DNA of 64,000 nucleotides from the NCBI RefSeq assembly GCF_900114915.1, contig NZ_FOUS01000005.1:190723-254722 (forward strand). The letters are read 5' to 3'. Made by a program: the position numbers and the translations under genes. Positions 25,751 to 34,952 of this stretch are shown here, one piece after another. The DNA comes from Bradyrhizobium sp. Rc3b (lineage in GTDB: Bacteria; Pseudomonadota; Alphaproteobacteria; Rhizobiales; Xanthobacteraceae). Below the pieces are notes generated by a model, which worked only from the letters and a program-made list of their open reading frames with translations, ran no database searches and was not told the DNA's origin. Each line of letters opens with the position of its first letter. The first letter of the stretch is position 1.

Positions 25751-28700
25751 ATGGACGCCTTTCCGTCACTCGACCCCTACGAACTCTCCGATCGCTACGA
25801 TCGCGAACACGGCCGCGTCTTCCTTACGGGCACACAGGCCATCGTTCGCATCGCGCTCGACCAAGTCAGGCGCGACCGGGCCGCGGGGCTCAACACGGCC
25901 GGCTTCATCTCAGGCTATCGCGGCTCGCCGCTCGGCGGCATCGACCTCGAGCTCTGGCGCATCCAGGAGCGGCTGAAGCGAGACCGCATCGAGTTTCTGC
26001 CCGCCGTCAACGAGGACCTCGCCGCGACCGCGGTACTCGGCTCGCAGCAGGTCGAGACGCAGGGAGATCGCGAGGTCGATGGCGTGTTCGGGCTCTGGTA
26101 CGGCAAGGGACCCGGCGTCGACCGCTCCGGCGATGCGCTGAAGCATGGCAATGCCTACGGCTCCTCGCCGCATGGCGGTGTGCTGGTGGTCGCCGGCGAC
26201 GACCATGGCTGTGTCTCCTCCTCGATGCCGCACCAGTCTGACGTCGCCTTCATGAGCTGGTTCATGCCGACGCTGCATCCCGCGAGCGTCGGCGAGTATC
26301 TCGCGTTCGGCGAATATGGCTATGCACTGAGTCGCTTCTCCGGCATGTGGGTCGGCTTCAAGGCGATCTCGGAGATCGTCGAGTCGGGCGCCTCCGTCGC
26401 GCTGCAGCCGCCGCGTCACTTCCGCACGCCGGAGTTCACGCCGCCGCCAGGCGGCCTGCATTATCGCTGGCCTGATTTGCCGGGCCCGCAGATCGAGGAG
26501 CGGCTGGAGGCGAAGAAGCACGCGGTCTACGCCTTCGCAAAGGCCAATCCGATCGACCGTCACATCTACGACATTGCGGACGCGACCTACGGCATCGTCA
26601 CCACGGGCAAGGCACATCTGGACCTGATGGAGGCGCTGCGGCTGATGGGCCTTGATGAAGGCGCCTGCCGCAGCATCGGCATCGACGTCTACAAGGTCGG
26701 CATGGTCTGGCCGCTGGCGCTGCATGACGCCATGGATTTTGTGAAGGGTAAGCGCGAGATCCTCGTGGTCGAGGAGAAGCGCGGCATTATCGAGAGCCAG
26801 TTCAAGGAATATTTTTACGACTATCCTGGCAGCAAGCCGGAGCGCATGGTCGGCAAGCACGACGAAACCGGGGCAAGGCTGATCTCCTGGATCGGCGAAT
26901 TGTCGCCCCGCGCGCTGGCGGGCGTGTTGGCGCGCCGGCTTGATCCGATGTTTCCAGGCCTCAATCTCGCCGCACGCGCGGCCGCTCTGATGCCGGAGGC
27001 CGCACGCACCATCAACGTCTCGGGCGCGACGCGCACCCCGTATTTCTGCTCGGGTTGCCCGCACAACACGTCAACAAAGGTACCTGAAGGCTCCAAGGCG
27101 CTGGCCGGCATCGGTTGTCACTTCATGGCAAGCTGGATGGACCGCGAGACCTCGTCACTGATCCAGATGGGCGGTGAAGGCGTCAACTGGGCGGCTTCGT
27201 CACGCTTCACCGGCCACAAGCACATCTTTCAGAACCTCGGCGAAGGCACCTATTACCACTCCGGCTCGATGGCGATCCGGCAGGCGATCGCCGCCAAGGC
27301 CAACATCACCTACAAGATCCTGTTCAACGACGCCGTCGCGATGACCGGTGGCCAGCCGGTCGACGGTCCCATCAGCGTGCATGCCATCGCCCACAGCGTC
27401 CGCGCCGAAGGTGTGGCGCGCATCGCGCTGGTGTCGGATGATCCGGCACAGTTCTCGCCTGCCGACCTGCCGGCCGGCGTCACCCTTCATCCGCGCGAGG
27501 AGATGGATGCCGTGCAGCGCGAGCTGCGCGATGTCCCCGGCGTCTCGGTCCTGATCTATCAGCAGACCTGCGCCACGGAGAAGCGACGCCGGCGCAAGCG
27601 CGGGCAGATGGCCGACCCGAAGCGCTTCGCCTATATCAACGATCTCGTCTGCGAGGGTTGCGGCGACTGCTCGGTGGAATCCAACTGCCTCAGCGTCGAG
27701 CCGAAGGAGACGCCGTTCGGCCGCAAGCGCCAGATCAACCTGTCGACCTGCAACAAGGATTTTTCCTGCCTCAACGGCTTCTGCCCGAGTTTTGTGACCG
27801 TCGAAGGCGCGACGCGTCGCAAGAAGAGCGCGAGCCAGCTCGACGCGGTTGGTCGGACCGCCACACTTCCGTTGCCCGCGACGGCGGCACTCGACCGTTC
27901 TTACGACCTGCTGGTGACCGGCGTCGGCGGTACCGGCGTGATTACTGTCGGCGCGCTGATCGGCATGGCGGCGCACCTCGAAGGCCGCGGCGTCTCAGTG
28001 CTCGACTTCACCGGCTTCGCGCAGAAATTCGGGCCCGTGCTGAGCTATATCCGCCTCGCCTCGAGCCCCGCGGCGCTGCATCAGGTCCGTATCGACCAGG
28101 GCGCAGCCGATGCGCTGATCGGCTGCGATCTCGTCGTCAGCTCCTCGCCGAAGGCCTCCGGCACCTACCGCCGCGGCACGCGCGCCGCGATCAACACCGC
28201 GGAGATGCCGACCGGCGACGTCGTCCGTTTCCGCGATGCCGATCTCGCCTCCCCCGCGCGCCTGCGTGCCATCGGCCAAGTCATCGGCGAGGGCAATCTC
28301 GGCACCATCAACGCCAATGCGCTGGCCGAACGACTGCTCGGCGATGCCGTCTATGCCAACATCATCATGCTGGGCTTTGCCTGGCAGCGCGGTTTGGTGC
28401 CGATCTCACTGCAAGCGCTGCTGCGTGCAATCGAGCTCAACGGCGTCGCCGTCGAGCGCAACAAGCAGGCCTTTGCCTGGGGCCGGGTCGCCGCAGTCGA
28501 TCCGGACTTTTTGCCGAGGGTGGACGATGCGCCCAAGGCCGAGACGCTCGACCAGATGATCGACCGTCGGGCCGATTTCCTCACCACCTATCAGGACGAC
28601 GCCTATGCGGCGCGCTACCGGGCGACCGTCGCAAGGGTCCGCCGCGCCGAAGCTGTCCTGAACAGCGAGGCCCTGACCGAGGCCGTCGCACGCGCCCTGT

Positions 28701-29200
28701 TCAAGCTGATGGCCTACAAGGACGAATACGAGGTGGCGCGGCTGCACATGCAGGGCGGATTCCTCGACGAGCTGAAGCGCGAATTCGAGGACGGCTTCAG
28801 CGTCCAGTATCACCTCGCCCCGCCCTTCCTGCCGTCGCGGCGCGACGCACGGGGGCGCCCGCGCAAGCGCGCCTTCGGCCAATGGATCCAGATGCCACTC
28901 GCCGTGCTCGCGCGCTTGAAGGGGCTGCGCGGCACGCGGTTCGATCCGTTCGGCTACACCCGGGAAAGGCGCACCGAGCGCGAGCTGATTGCCTGGTATG
29001 AAGGTTTGATCGAGCGGTTCCTCGGCGGGCTCGATGCCGCACATCTGCCAGGTCTCGTCGCAATCGCGACAGCGCCGATGGACATTCGCGGCTATGGCCC
29101 GGTCAAGGACGCCGCGATCGGAAAGGCGAAGATCGAGGTCGAGCGGCTGTTCAATGAACTCCACCCGTCGCCGCCGGCAAAGCTGCGCGCCACCGGTTGA
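25751..29200 (+). CDS. Indolepyruvate ferredoxin oxidoreductase, fused alpha-gamma-type single chain
   Basis: 1,149 residues from the ATG at 25751 with GGAGG five bases before it. N-terminal pyrimidine-binding domain (FISGYRGSPLGGIDLELW), ThDP-binding part with YFCSGCPHNTST, LGEGTYYHSGSMA and ILFNDAVAMTGGQP (about 430-540), an Fe-S region with CEGCGDCSVESNC and CNKDFSCLNGFC near 635-675, then the gamma domain (VTGVGGTGVITVGALIGMAA, about 720-740) and a DUF6537-like end. It oxidatively decarboxylates aryl pyruvates, such as indolepyruvate and phenylpyruvate, to acyl-CoA with ferredoxin or another carrier. Regulated probably by the divergent Lrp gene; an amidase follows after 76 bases. Confidence 0.93.
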   Translation: MDAFPSLDPYELSDRYDREHGRVFLTGTQAIVRIALDQVRRDRAAGLNTAGFISGYRGSPLGGIDLELWRIQERLKRDRIEFLPAVNEDLAATAVLGSQQVETQGDREVDGVFGLWYGKGPGVDRSGDALKHGNAYGSSPHGGVLVVAGDDHGCVSSSMPHQSDVAFMSWFMPTLHPASVGEYLAFGEYGYALSRFSGMWVGFKAISEIVESGASVALQPPRHFRTPEFTPPPGGLHYRWPDLPGPQIEERLEAKKHAVYAFAKANPIDRHIYDIADATYGIVTTGKAHLDLMEALRLMGLDEGACRSIGIDVYKVGMVWPLALHDAMDFVKGKREILVVEEKRGIIESQFKEYFYDYPGSKPERMVGKHDETGARLISWIGELSPRALAGVLARRLDPMFPGLNLAARAAALMPEAARTINVSGATRTPYFCSGCPHNTSTKVPEGSKALAGIGCHFMASWMDRETSSLIQMGGEGVNWAASSRFTGHKHIFQNLGEGTYYHSGSMAIRQAIAAKANITYKILFNDAVAMTGGQPVDGPISVHAIAHSVRAEGVARIALVSDDPAQFSPADLPAGVTLHPREEMDAVQRELRDVPGVSVLIYQQTCATEKRRRRKRGQMADPKRFAYINDLVCEGCGDCSVESNCLSVEPKETPFGRKRQINLSTCNKDFSCLNGFCPSFVTVEGATRRKKSASQLDAVGRTATLPLPATAALDRSYDLLVTGVGGTGVITVGALIGMAAHLEGRGVSVLDFTGFAQKFGPVLSYIRLASSPAALHQVRIDQGAADALIGCDLVVSSSPKASGTYRRGTRAAINTAEMPTGDVVRFRDADLASPARLRAIGQVIGEGNLGTINANALAERLLGDAVYANIIMLGFAWQRGLVPISLQALLRAIELNGVAVERNKQAFAWGRVAAVDPDFLPRVDDAPKAETLDQMIDRRADFLTTYQDDAYAARYRATVARVRRAEAVLNSEALTEAVARALFKLMAYKDEYEVARLHMQGGFLDELKREFEDGFSVQYHLAPPFLPSRRDARGRPRKRAFGQWIQMPLAVLARLKGLRGTRFDPFGYTRERRTERELIAWYEGLIERFLGGLDAAHLPGLVAIATAPMDIRGYGPVKDAAIGKAKIEVERLFNELHPSPPAKLRATG

Positions 29201-29276
29201 CGCGGAGCCGGCGAGGCTTCAGCCTCTATGCCCGGGAGGGCGCCCTGACGGCTGCCCGCCAATCGGGTGACGCATC

Positions 29277-30695
29277 ATGGATTTCGACCAGTTGACCCTG
29301 ACCCAGGCCGCGGCCGCCCTCCGCGCCGGTTCAGTCACGAGTACCGCGCTCACAACGGAGGCTCTTGCCCGCGCCAAGGCCAATGCCGATCTCAATGCCT
29401 TCGTCACGCTGGACGAGGCCGGCGCCTTGAAGGCCGCCGCGGCATTCGACACAACGGGTGACAAGGACAAGCCGCTCGGCGGTGTGCCCCTTGTGATCAA
29501 GGACAACATCGAGGTCGCGGGACTGCCCTGTAGCGCTGGCACACCCGCACTCAGAGATTACGTTCCGAAAGCCGATGCGCCGGTCGTGGCAAAGCTGCGC
29601 GCGGCGGGCGCGATCATCATCGGCAAGACCAGCATGCACGAGCTGGCCTTCGGCATCTCCGGCTACAACACCGCGTTCAAGACCGGCACCGAGTTCGGCG
29701 TGCGGAACGCCTATGATCGCAACCTGATCGCCGGCGGCTCCTCGTCGGGCACGGGTACGGCGATCGGCGCACGGATCGTCTCAGGCGGGCTCGGCACCGA
29801 TACCGGAGGATCGGTGCGCGTGCCCGCCGCGCTGAACGGATGTGCCTCGCTGCGCCCGACCGTCGGCCGCTATCCACAGGAAGGCATCGCCCCGATCTCG
29901 CACACGCGCGACACTGCAGGCCCGATGGCCGCGACCATGGCCGACGTCGCACTGCTCGATCGCGTCATCACGAATGGCGAGGCGGCCCTACCGGCCGACC
30001 TGAAGCAGGTGCGGATCGGCGTCGTGAAGACGATGTTGACCAATCTCGATGCCGATACCGAAACCGCCTTCCAGGCCGCTATCGTGCGGATGAAGGCCCA
30101 CGGCGTCACGATCGTCGAGGTCGAGATGCCGCAGCTCGCCGAACTCAACGGCCAGGTCGGCTTCCCGGTCGCGCTCTATGAAGCCTATGACGACATGGTC
30201 GGCTATCTCGCCCGCACCGGCACAGGCCTCACCATCGAAGCGCTGGCGAAGGAGATTGCGAGCCCCGACGTGAAGGGCACCTATGATGGCCTCGTCATCC
30301 CGCGCAAATTGCCGGGTCCGGACAATACACTGCTCGATGCCAGGCCGATCTACGACGCGGCGATCAAGACCGCACGACCGGCGCTACAGGCGCTCTATGC
30401 CAGGACCTTCGCCGATCATCGGCTCGACGCCATCGCTTTCCCGACCACGCCGCGCGTCGCAATCGCATCCAATCCCGACTCCAGCAGCCTCGAGAACTTC
30501 GGGCTGTTCATCCAGAACACCGACCCCGGCAGCAATGCCGGCATTCCCGGCATCCAGATCCCGATCGCGCTCGGCGCCACCAGCAGATTGCCGATCGGAC
30601 TTGAACTCGATGGCCCTGCCGGAAGCGATCGCCGCCTGCTCGCGATCGGCTTGTCGGTTGAAAAGCTGTTCGGGCGGCTGCCGCCGCCGCATTGA
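29277..30695 (+). CDS. Amidase signature family enzyme (indoleacetamide hydrolase-like)
   Basis: 472 residues. Amidase signature Ser-cisSer-Lys triad: Lys in GVPLVIKDNIEVAGLPCSAGT split around residue 75, cis-Ser in GGSSSGTGTAIGARIVSGG and nucleophile Ser in TDTGGSVRVPAALNG (about 180). The overall pattern resembles mandelamide and indole-3-acetamide hydrolases. It would release ammonia from an aryl or alkyl amide. Downstream of the indolepyruvate oxidoreductase, so an aromatic amide from tryptophan or phenylalanine is a reasonable guess, but the substrate cannot be read from sequence and GatA-like side activities are possible. Confidence 0.9.
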   Translation: MDFDQLTLTQAAAALRAGSVTSTALTTEALARAKANADLNAFVTLDEAGALKAAAAFDTTGDKDKPLGGVPLVIKDNIEVAGLPCSAGTPALRDYVPKADAPVVAKLRAAGAIIIGKTSMHELAFGISGYNTAFKTGTEFGVRNAYDRNLIAGGSSSGTGTAIGARIVSGGLGTDTGGSVRVPAALNGCASLRPTVGRYPQEGIAPISHTRDTAGPMAATMADVALLDRVITNGEAALPADLKQVRIGVVKTMLTNLDADTETAFQAAIVRMKAHGVTIVEVEMPQLAELNGQVGFPVALYEAYDDMVGYLARTGTGLTIEALAKEIASPDVKGTYDGLVIPRKLPGPDNTLLDARPIYDAAIKTARPALQALYARTFADHRLDAIAFPTTPRVAIASNPDSSSLENFGLFIQNTDPGSNAGIPGIQIPIALGATSRLPIGLELDGPAGSDRRLLAIGLSVEKLFGRLPPPH

Positions 30696-30700
30696 CGCTC

Positions 30701-30795
30701 TCGTAGGGTGGGCAAAGCGAAGCGTGCCCACGTCTTCTGTCCACCAATTGACAGATCGTGGGCACGGCGCAAGGGCGCCTTTGCCCACCATACGA
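30701..30795. repeat. REP/BIME element
   Basis: TCGTAGGGTGGGCAAA at the left and TTTGCCCACCATACGA at the right, one mismatch between arms, with two GTGGGCACG/CGTGCCCAC half hairpins inside. Same family as 25034-25132, between the convergent amidase and LysR genes. Confidence 0.88.
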
Positions 30796-30816
30796 CACGG
30801 CCGCTGCCGGCGCGGC

Positions 30817-31728
30817 TCACGAATACGGATTGATCAGCTTTTGCTGCTCGGCGCTGTGGTACGCGAGCAGGTCGATGAAGGTCCTGACCTTTGCCGACAG
30901 ATGATGACGATGCGGATAGACCGCGTTCATCGACAGCTCGATCGTCCGATATTCCGGCAAGAGGCGCACGAGGCGGCCGGCTTCGAGGTCGTCCTGAATG
31001 AGAAATCCCGCCATCAGACAGATTGCGGCCCCCTCCAGTGCGACCTTGCGCAGCGCTTCTCCGCTATTGGTGACGAAGCTGCCCGAGATGCGTACGGAGG
31101 CCGGTGCGCCTTTGCGATCGAGGAAGCGCCATTCGTCGCCGAACGGATAGTTCAGGTGCCGGCCACAATTATGCGCGGCGAGCTCGTCGAGCTTCTGCAC
31201 CCGGCCGTGCTTCTCGAGATAATCGTGCGAGCAGCACAGCACGTGACGCCAGGTGGCGAGGCTGCGGACGATCAGGCTTGAATCCGGCGGCGAGGTCATG
31301 CGCAAGGCGACATCGTAGCCTTCCTCGATGAGATCGACGTCAGCCTCGCCCATTCGCAGATCGACCTTGAGCTCCGAATAGGTCGACAGAAGCTTTGCCA
31401 CCACAGGCGCGACGAACTGCACCATATGCGTGGCGACGTGGATGCGCAGCGTGCCGCGGGGCACCGACTGCAATTCACTTGCGATATCGTCGGCCTGTTC
31501 GATGTCGGCGAGGATCTGGACGCACCGGTCGTAATAGGCCTTGCCGATCTCGGTGAGGTTGACCTTGCGCGTGGTCCGCTGAAGCAGCCTCACCCCGAGC
31601 CGGTCTTCCAGCGCCTGAACGTGATTGCTCACCATGGTGGTCGACATGTTGAGCTTGCGGGCGGCTGCAGAGAAGCCGCCGGTCTCTACCACCCGGCTGA
31701 AGACTTCGAGGCTGGTCAATCGATCCAT
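30817..31728 (-). CDS. LysR family transcriptional regulator (probable efflux regulator)
   Basis: 303 residues from the ATG at 31728; an upstream frame to 31824 runs through the operator region. HTH: RLTSLEVFSRVVETGGFSAA then STTMVSNHVQALEDRLGVRL (about 1-60), effector domain about 90-300. The gene starts six bases from a perfect GATTATCC dyad, implying autoregulation, and is divergent from an EmrA-EmrB-type efflux pair. Probably induces the pump in response to an aromatic or phenolic compound, as in related LysR-regulated pumps; the ligand is not evident. Confidence 0.92.
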   Translation of the reverse strand: MDRLTSLEVFSRVVETGGFSAAARKLNMSTTMVSNHVQALEDRLGVRLLQRTTRKVNLTEIGKAYYDRCVQILADIEQADDIASELQSVPRGTLRIHVATHMVQFVAPVVAKLLSTYSELKVDLRMGEADVDLIEEGYDVALRMTSPPDSSLIVRSLATWRHVLCCSHDYLEKHGRVQKLDELAAHNCGRHLNYPFGDEWRFLDRKGAPASVRISGSFVTNSGEALRKVALEGAAICLMAGFLIQDDLEAGRLVRLLPEYRTIELSMNAVYPHRHHLSAKVRTFIDLLAYHSAEQQKLINPYS

Positions 31729-31734
31729 GGCGCC

Positions 31735-31759
31735 GATTATCCGCCTTTGATGGATAATC
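31735..31759. promoter_or_regulatory. LysR operator 1 (GATTATCC-N9-GGATAATC)
   Basis: Perfect 8-base arms around GCCTTTGAT. It lies 7-31 bases upstream of the LysR start codon. A lone GATTATC half site follows at 31776. The same dyad with the same 9-base spacer recurs at 31917-31943. Confidence 0.75.
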
Positions 31760-31916
31760 GCAAGAAATTCACCCCGATTATCTATCAAAACACGGGATTT
31801 CACCCCGCGTGGAGCAGGACGCATGCGTTAGCAGCAATCGCTCGACGGGCGCGGCAATCCCGCTGGGGCAGTCGCGGGTCTGGTTCGCTAGACATCACAA
31901 CCAAGGCGACCTCTCC

Positions 31917-31943
31917 GGATTATCCAACCCTGATGGATAATCC
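31917..31943. promoter_or_regulatory. LysR operator 2 (GGATTATCC-N9-GGATAATCC)
   Basis: Perfect 9-base arms around AACCCTGAT; the TGAT next to the right arm is shared with operator 1. It ends 72 bases upstream of the HlyD-type gene, with another GATTATC half site at 31959. Two identical-spacing palindromes 183 bases apart, one beside each divergent gene, fit binding by the adjacent LysR protein. Confidence 0.75.
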
Positions 31944-32014
31944 TTCCAGCATTTCGCCGATTATCACCCGGCCCAGAAAGACCAATAGTCTCAGGACGCC
32001 GATAGGAGACTTCC

Positions 32015-33196
32015 ATGTCCGAGATGCCCCGCGCCGAGACTTTTCAGCAGGCAACTGAAATCACCCCCGATAACCCCAAGACCCCGCCGACTGCCCCGGC
32101 CCGGAACGGGGTGCGGCGCGCGGCGCTGGCGCTCGCGTTCCTCGCGGGCACGACAACCGCTGTTTATTACGGGCACGATTACTGGACCAACGGCCGCTAC
32201 CTCGAGACAACCGACGATGCCTATGTGAAGGCTGACTCCACGATCATCGCACCAAAAATCTCCGGCTACATCGCCAAGGTGCTGGTCAGTGACAACGAAA
32301 AGGTGAAGGCGGGGCAGGCGCTGGCCAAGATCGACGATCGCGACTTCAAGGCGGCGCTCGACCAGGCCAAAGCCGACGTCGCCGCCGGCGCAGCCTCGGT
32401 GCGCAACATCGATGCCCAGCTCGAGCTGCAACAGCCGATCATCGAGCAGAGCACGGCTGACGTCACTGCAGCCGACGCCAACCTGAAATTCGCGCAGGAA
32501 GAGCGCGCCCGTTACGACGACCTCATGAAGACCGGCTCCGGCACGATCCAGCGCGCGCAGCAGACCGACGCGGCGCTACGCGCGAGCAGCGCGCAATTGC
32601 AGCACGCGAAATCCGGCCTTCTTGCCGCTCAGCGCAAGATCGACGTGCTCACCACCCAGCGCGCCCAGGCGGCGGCCCAGCTCGAACGGGCCCGCGCTGT
32701 CGCACAGCAGGCGGCGTTGAACCTGTCCTATACCGAGATCACCGCGCCGGTCGAGGGCACCGTCGGCGCTCGCTCGCTGCGCGTCGGCCAGTACGTGCAA
32801 GCCGGCACGCAATTGATGGCGGTGGTGCCGCTCGATGCGGTCTACGTGGTCGCCAACTTCAAGGAGACCCAGCTCACGCATGTGCGGCCGGGTCAGCCGG
32901 TCGAGTTGCACGTCGACAGTTTTCGCAATCGAACCCTGCACGGCCATGTCGACAGCCTGTCGCCCGCGAGCGGGCTCGAATTCGCGCTGCTGCCGCCCGA
33001 CAACGCCACCGGCAATTTCACCAAGATCGTGCAGCGGGTCCCGGTGAAGATCGTGCTCGACGACCACAGCCTCACCGGCCTGCTGCGCCCCGGCATGTCG
33101 GCGGTGCCGACGGTCGACACCAAGCAGGCGGTGCTGGCCGAGCGCGAGACGGCGAAGCGCCTCGCCGGCAACACGTCCCGCCCGAACGGCGGCTGA
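32015..33196 (+). CDS. HlyD/EmrA family efflux adaptor (membrane fusion protein)
   Basis: 393 residues. Cytoplasmic N-terminus, one membrane segment (about 33-52, ALALAFLAGTTTAVYYG), a biotinyl-lipoyl half (TDDAYVKADSTIIAPKISG, typical of EmrA), a coiled-coil hairpin (about 110-220), the second lipoyl half LSYTEITAPVEGTVG and a beta-barrel domain with VPLDAVYVVANFKETQL. It links an inner-membrane MFS pump to an outer-membrane channel. AGGAGA ribosome site; the pump gene follows after a 117-base gap with its own operator-like sequence. No TolC-like gene is present here. Confidence 0.94.
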   Translation: MSEMPRAETFQQATEITPDNPKTPPTAPARNGVRRAALALAFLAGTTTAVYYGHDYWTNGRYLETTDDAYVKADSTIIAPKISGYIAKVLVSDNEKVKAGQALAKIDDRDFKAALDQAKADVAAGAASVRNIDAQLELQQPIIEQSTADVTAADANLKFAQEERARYDDLMKTGSGTIQRAQQTDAALRASSAQLQHAKSGLLAAQRKIDVLTTQRAQAAAQLERARAVAQQAALNLSYTEITAPVEGTVGARSLRVGQYVQAGTQLMAVVPLDAVYVVANFKETQLTHVRPGQPVELHVDSFRNRTLHGHVDSLSPASGLEFALLPPDNATGNFTKIVQRVPVKIVLDDHSLTGLLRPGMSAVPTVDTKQAVLAERETAKRLAGNTSRPNGG

Positions 33197-33210
33197 AGCC
33201 GGAAGGCCTC

Positions 33211-33232
33211 GGCAGGATTATCAAATCCTGCC
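33211..33232. promoter_or_regulatory. Hairpin/operator between the adaptor and pump genes
   Basis: GGCAGGAT-TATCAA-ATCCTGCC, perfect 8-base arms, containing the GATTATC half site. From 33238 a 26-base stretch ending in GATTATC (33257-33263) matches 20 of 26 bases of the stretch before 31965 upstream of the adaptor gene. This suggests a second regulator binding region for the pump gene or a transcript hairpin. Confidence 0.45.
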
Positions 33233-33313
33233 GAACGATCCTTCCACAGCTTCATCGATTATCGAAACCATTCGCCTGACGCATCCTGTCTCCGTACCCG
33301 AGACGAGGCCTTC

Positions 33314-34924
33314 ATGAGCACGCTGCAACCGACCCTCGACGCCGCCACCAATCTCGCCGCCCCCGCAGCTCCGAGCACGCCGGCCGTATCCGCAAAGACC
33401 TGGGTCGCCGTGATCGGCGCGACGCTCGGCGCCTTCATGGCGGTGTTGAACATCCAGATCGTCAACGCCTCGCTCGCCGACATCCAGGGTGCGATCGGCG
33501 CCGGCATCGACGACGGCGGCTGGATCTCGACCTCCTATCTGGTCGCCGAGATCGTGGTGATCCCGCTGTCCGGCTGGCTGGCGCAGGTGTTCTCGATCCG
33601 GATTTACCTTCTGACCAATGCGATCCTGTTCCTGGTTCTCTCGGCGGCCTGTGCACTTGCGCAGGATCTGCCGCAGATGATCGTGCTGCGCGCCGTGCAG
33701 GGATTTACCGGCGGCGTGCTGATTCCGATGGCGTTCACGCTGATCATCACGCTGCTGCCGCGCGCAAAACAGCCGGTCGGCCTTGCGCTGTTCGCGCTGT
33801 CGGCGACGTTTGCGCCGGCGATCGGCCCGACCATCGGCGGCTATCTCACCGAAAATTTCGGCTGGGAGTACATCTTCTACGTCAACCTCGTCCCCGGCGC
33901 GGTGATGGTCGGCATGCTCTGGTACGCGCTCGAGCCCAAGCCGATGAAGCTGGCGCTGCTGCGCGACGGCGACTGGGCCGGCATCATCACCATGGCGATC
34001 GGGCTATCGGCGCTGCAGACCGTGCTGGAGGAAGGCAACAAGGACGACTGGTTCGGCTCGCCCTTCATCGTCAAGCTGTCAGTGATCGCGGCCGTCGCGC
34101 TGACCGCCTTCCTGATCATCGAGCTCACGGTGAAGAAGCCGCTGCTCAACCTGCGCCTGCTCGTCCGCCGCAATTTCGGCTTCGGCATGCTCGCAAACTT
34201 CCTGCTCGGCATCGCGCTGTACGGCTCGGTCTTCATCCTGCCGCAGTATCTGTCGCGCATCCAGGGCTACAATTCCGAGCAGATCGGCATGGTGCTGGCC
34301 TGGACCGGATTGCCGCAACTTCTGCTGATTCCGCTGGTGCCGCGCTTGATGCAAAAGTTCGATGCGCGGATCATCATCGGCGTCGGCTTCGTGCTGTTCG
34401 CGGCTTCCAACTTCATGAACATCTATATGACCAACGATTACGCCGCCGACCAGCTGCTGTGGCCCAACGTCGTCCGCGCCATCGGCCAGGCGCTGGTGAT
34501 GGCGCCGCTCTCGGCGGTCGCTACCGCCGGCATCGAGCCGGAGAACGCGGGCTCGGCCTCGGGCCTGTTCAACATGATGCGCAATCTCGGCGGCGCCGTC
34601 GGCATCGCACTGCTCCAGACCGTGCTGACCAAGCGCGAGCAGTATCACTCCAATGTGCTGATGCAGTCCGTCTCGGTGTTCGAGCAGGCCACCCGCACAC
34701 GGCTGGAACAGCTCACGCAATATTTCGTCAATCACGGCATCCTCGACCGTGCGGATGCAGCACATCGCGCCTATGTCGCGATTGGCCATATCGTGCAGAA
34801 GCAGGCGTACATTCTCGCCTTCAGCGACACGTTTTATCTGCTCGGCATGGCACTGATCGTCGCGCTCGCCGCGGTCCTGTTCCTGAAGAAGCCCGGCCAG
34901 ACCTCAGCCGGTGGCGCCCACTGA
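33314..34924 (+). CDS. DHA2 family MFS efflux transporter (EmrB/QacA type)
   Basis: 536 residues with about 14 hydrophobic segments. The signature region is LNIQIVNASLADIQGAIGAG...DDGGWISTSYLVAEIVVIPLSGWLA split around residues 45-95, followed by PRAKQPVGLALFALSATFAPAIGPTIGGY (motif C region). It is a proton-driven drug or phenolic exporter that works with the HlyD-type adaptor just upstream. A short periplasmic stretch near residues 460-490 precedes the last segment. The next gene (AhpD-like) starts 28 bases after its stop. Confidence 0.95.
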   Translation: MSTLQPTLDAATNLAAPAAPSTPAVSAKTWVAVIGATLGAFMAVLNIQIVNASLADIQGAIGAGIDDGGWISTSYLVAEIVVIPLSGWLAQVFSIRIYLLTNAILFLVLSAACALAQDLPQMIVLRAVQGFTGGVLIPMAFTLIITLLPRAKQPVGLALFALSATFAPAIGPTIGGYLTENFGWEYIFYVNLVPGAVMVGMLWYALEPKPMKLALLRDGDWAGIITMAIGLSALQTVLEEGNKDDWFGSPFIVKLSVIAAVALTAFLIIELTVKKPLLNLRLLVRRNFGFGMLANFLLGIALYGSVFILPQYLSRIQGYNSEQIGMVLAWTGLPQLLLIPLVPRLMQKFDARIIIGVGFVLFAASNFMNIYMTNDYAADQLLWPNVVRAIGQALVMAPLSAVATAGIEPENAGSASGLFNMMRNLGGAVGIALLQTVLTKREQYHSNVLMQSVSVFEQATRTRLEQLTQYFVNHGILDRADAAHRAYVAIGHIVQKQAYILAFSDTFYLLGMALIVALAAVLFLKKPGQTSAGGAH

Positions 34925-34952
34925 CTCAACCCAGCAAGCAAGGAGAACGACC

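Noticed and set aside
27658..29001. 447-codon frame within the indolepyruvate oxidoreductase gene
   Set aside because: Shadow in the +1 frame; composition dominated by Arg, and the real frame carries the Fe-S and gamma domain motifs.
29277..30695. GatA subunit of glutamyl-tRNA amidotransferase
   Set aside because: The sequence between the triad residues and the C-terminal part looks like aryl-amide amidases, and no gatB or gatC is adjacent.
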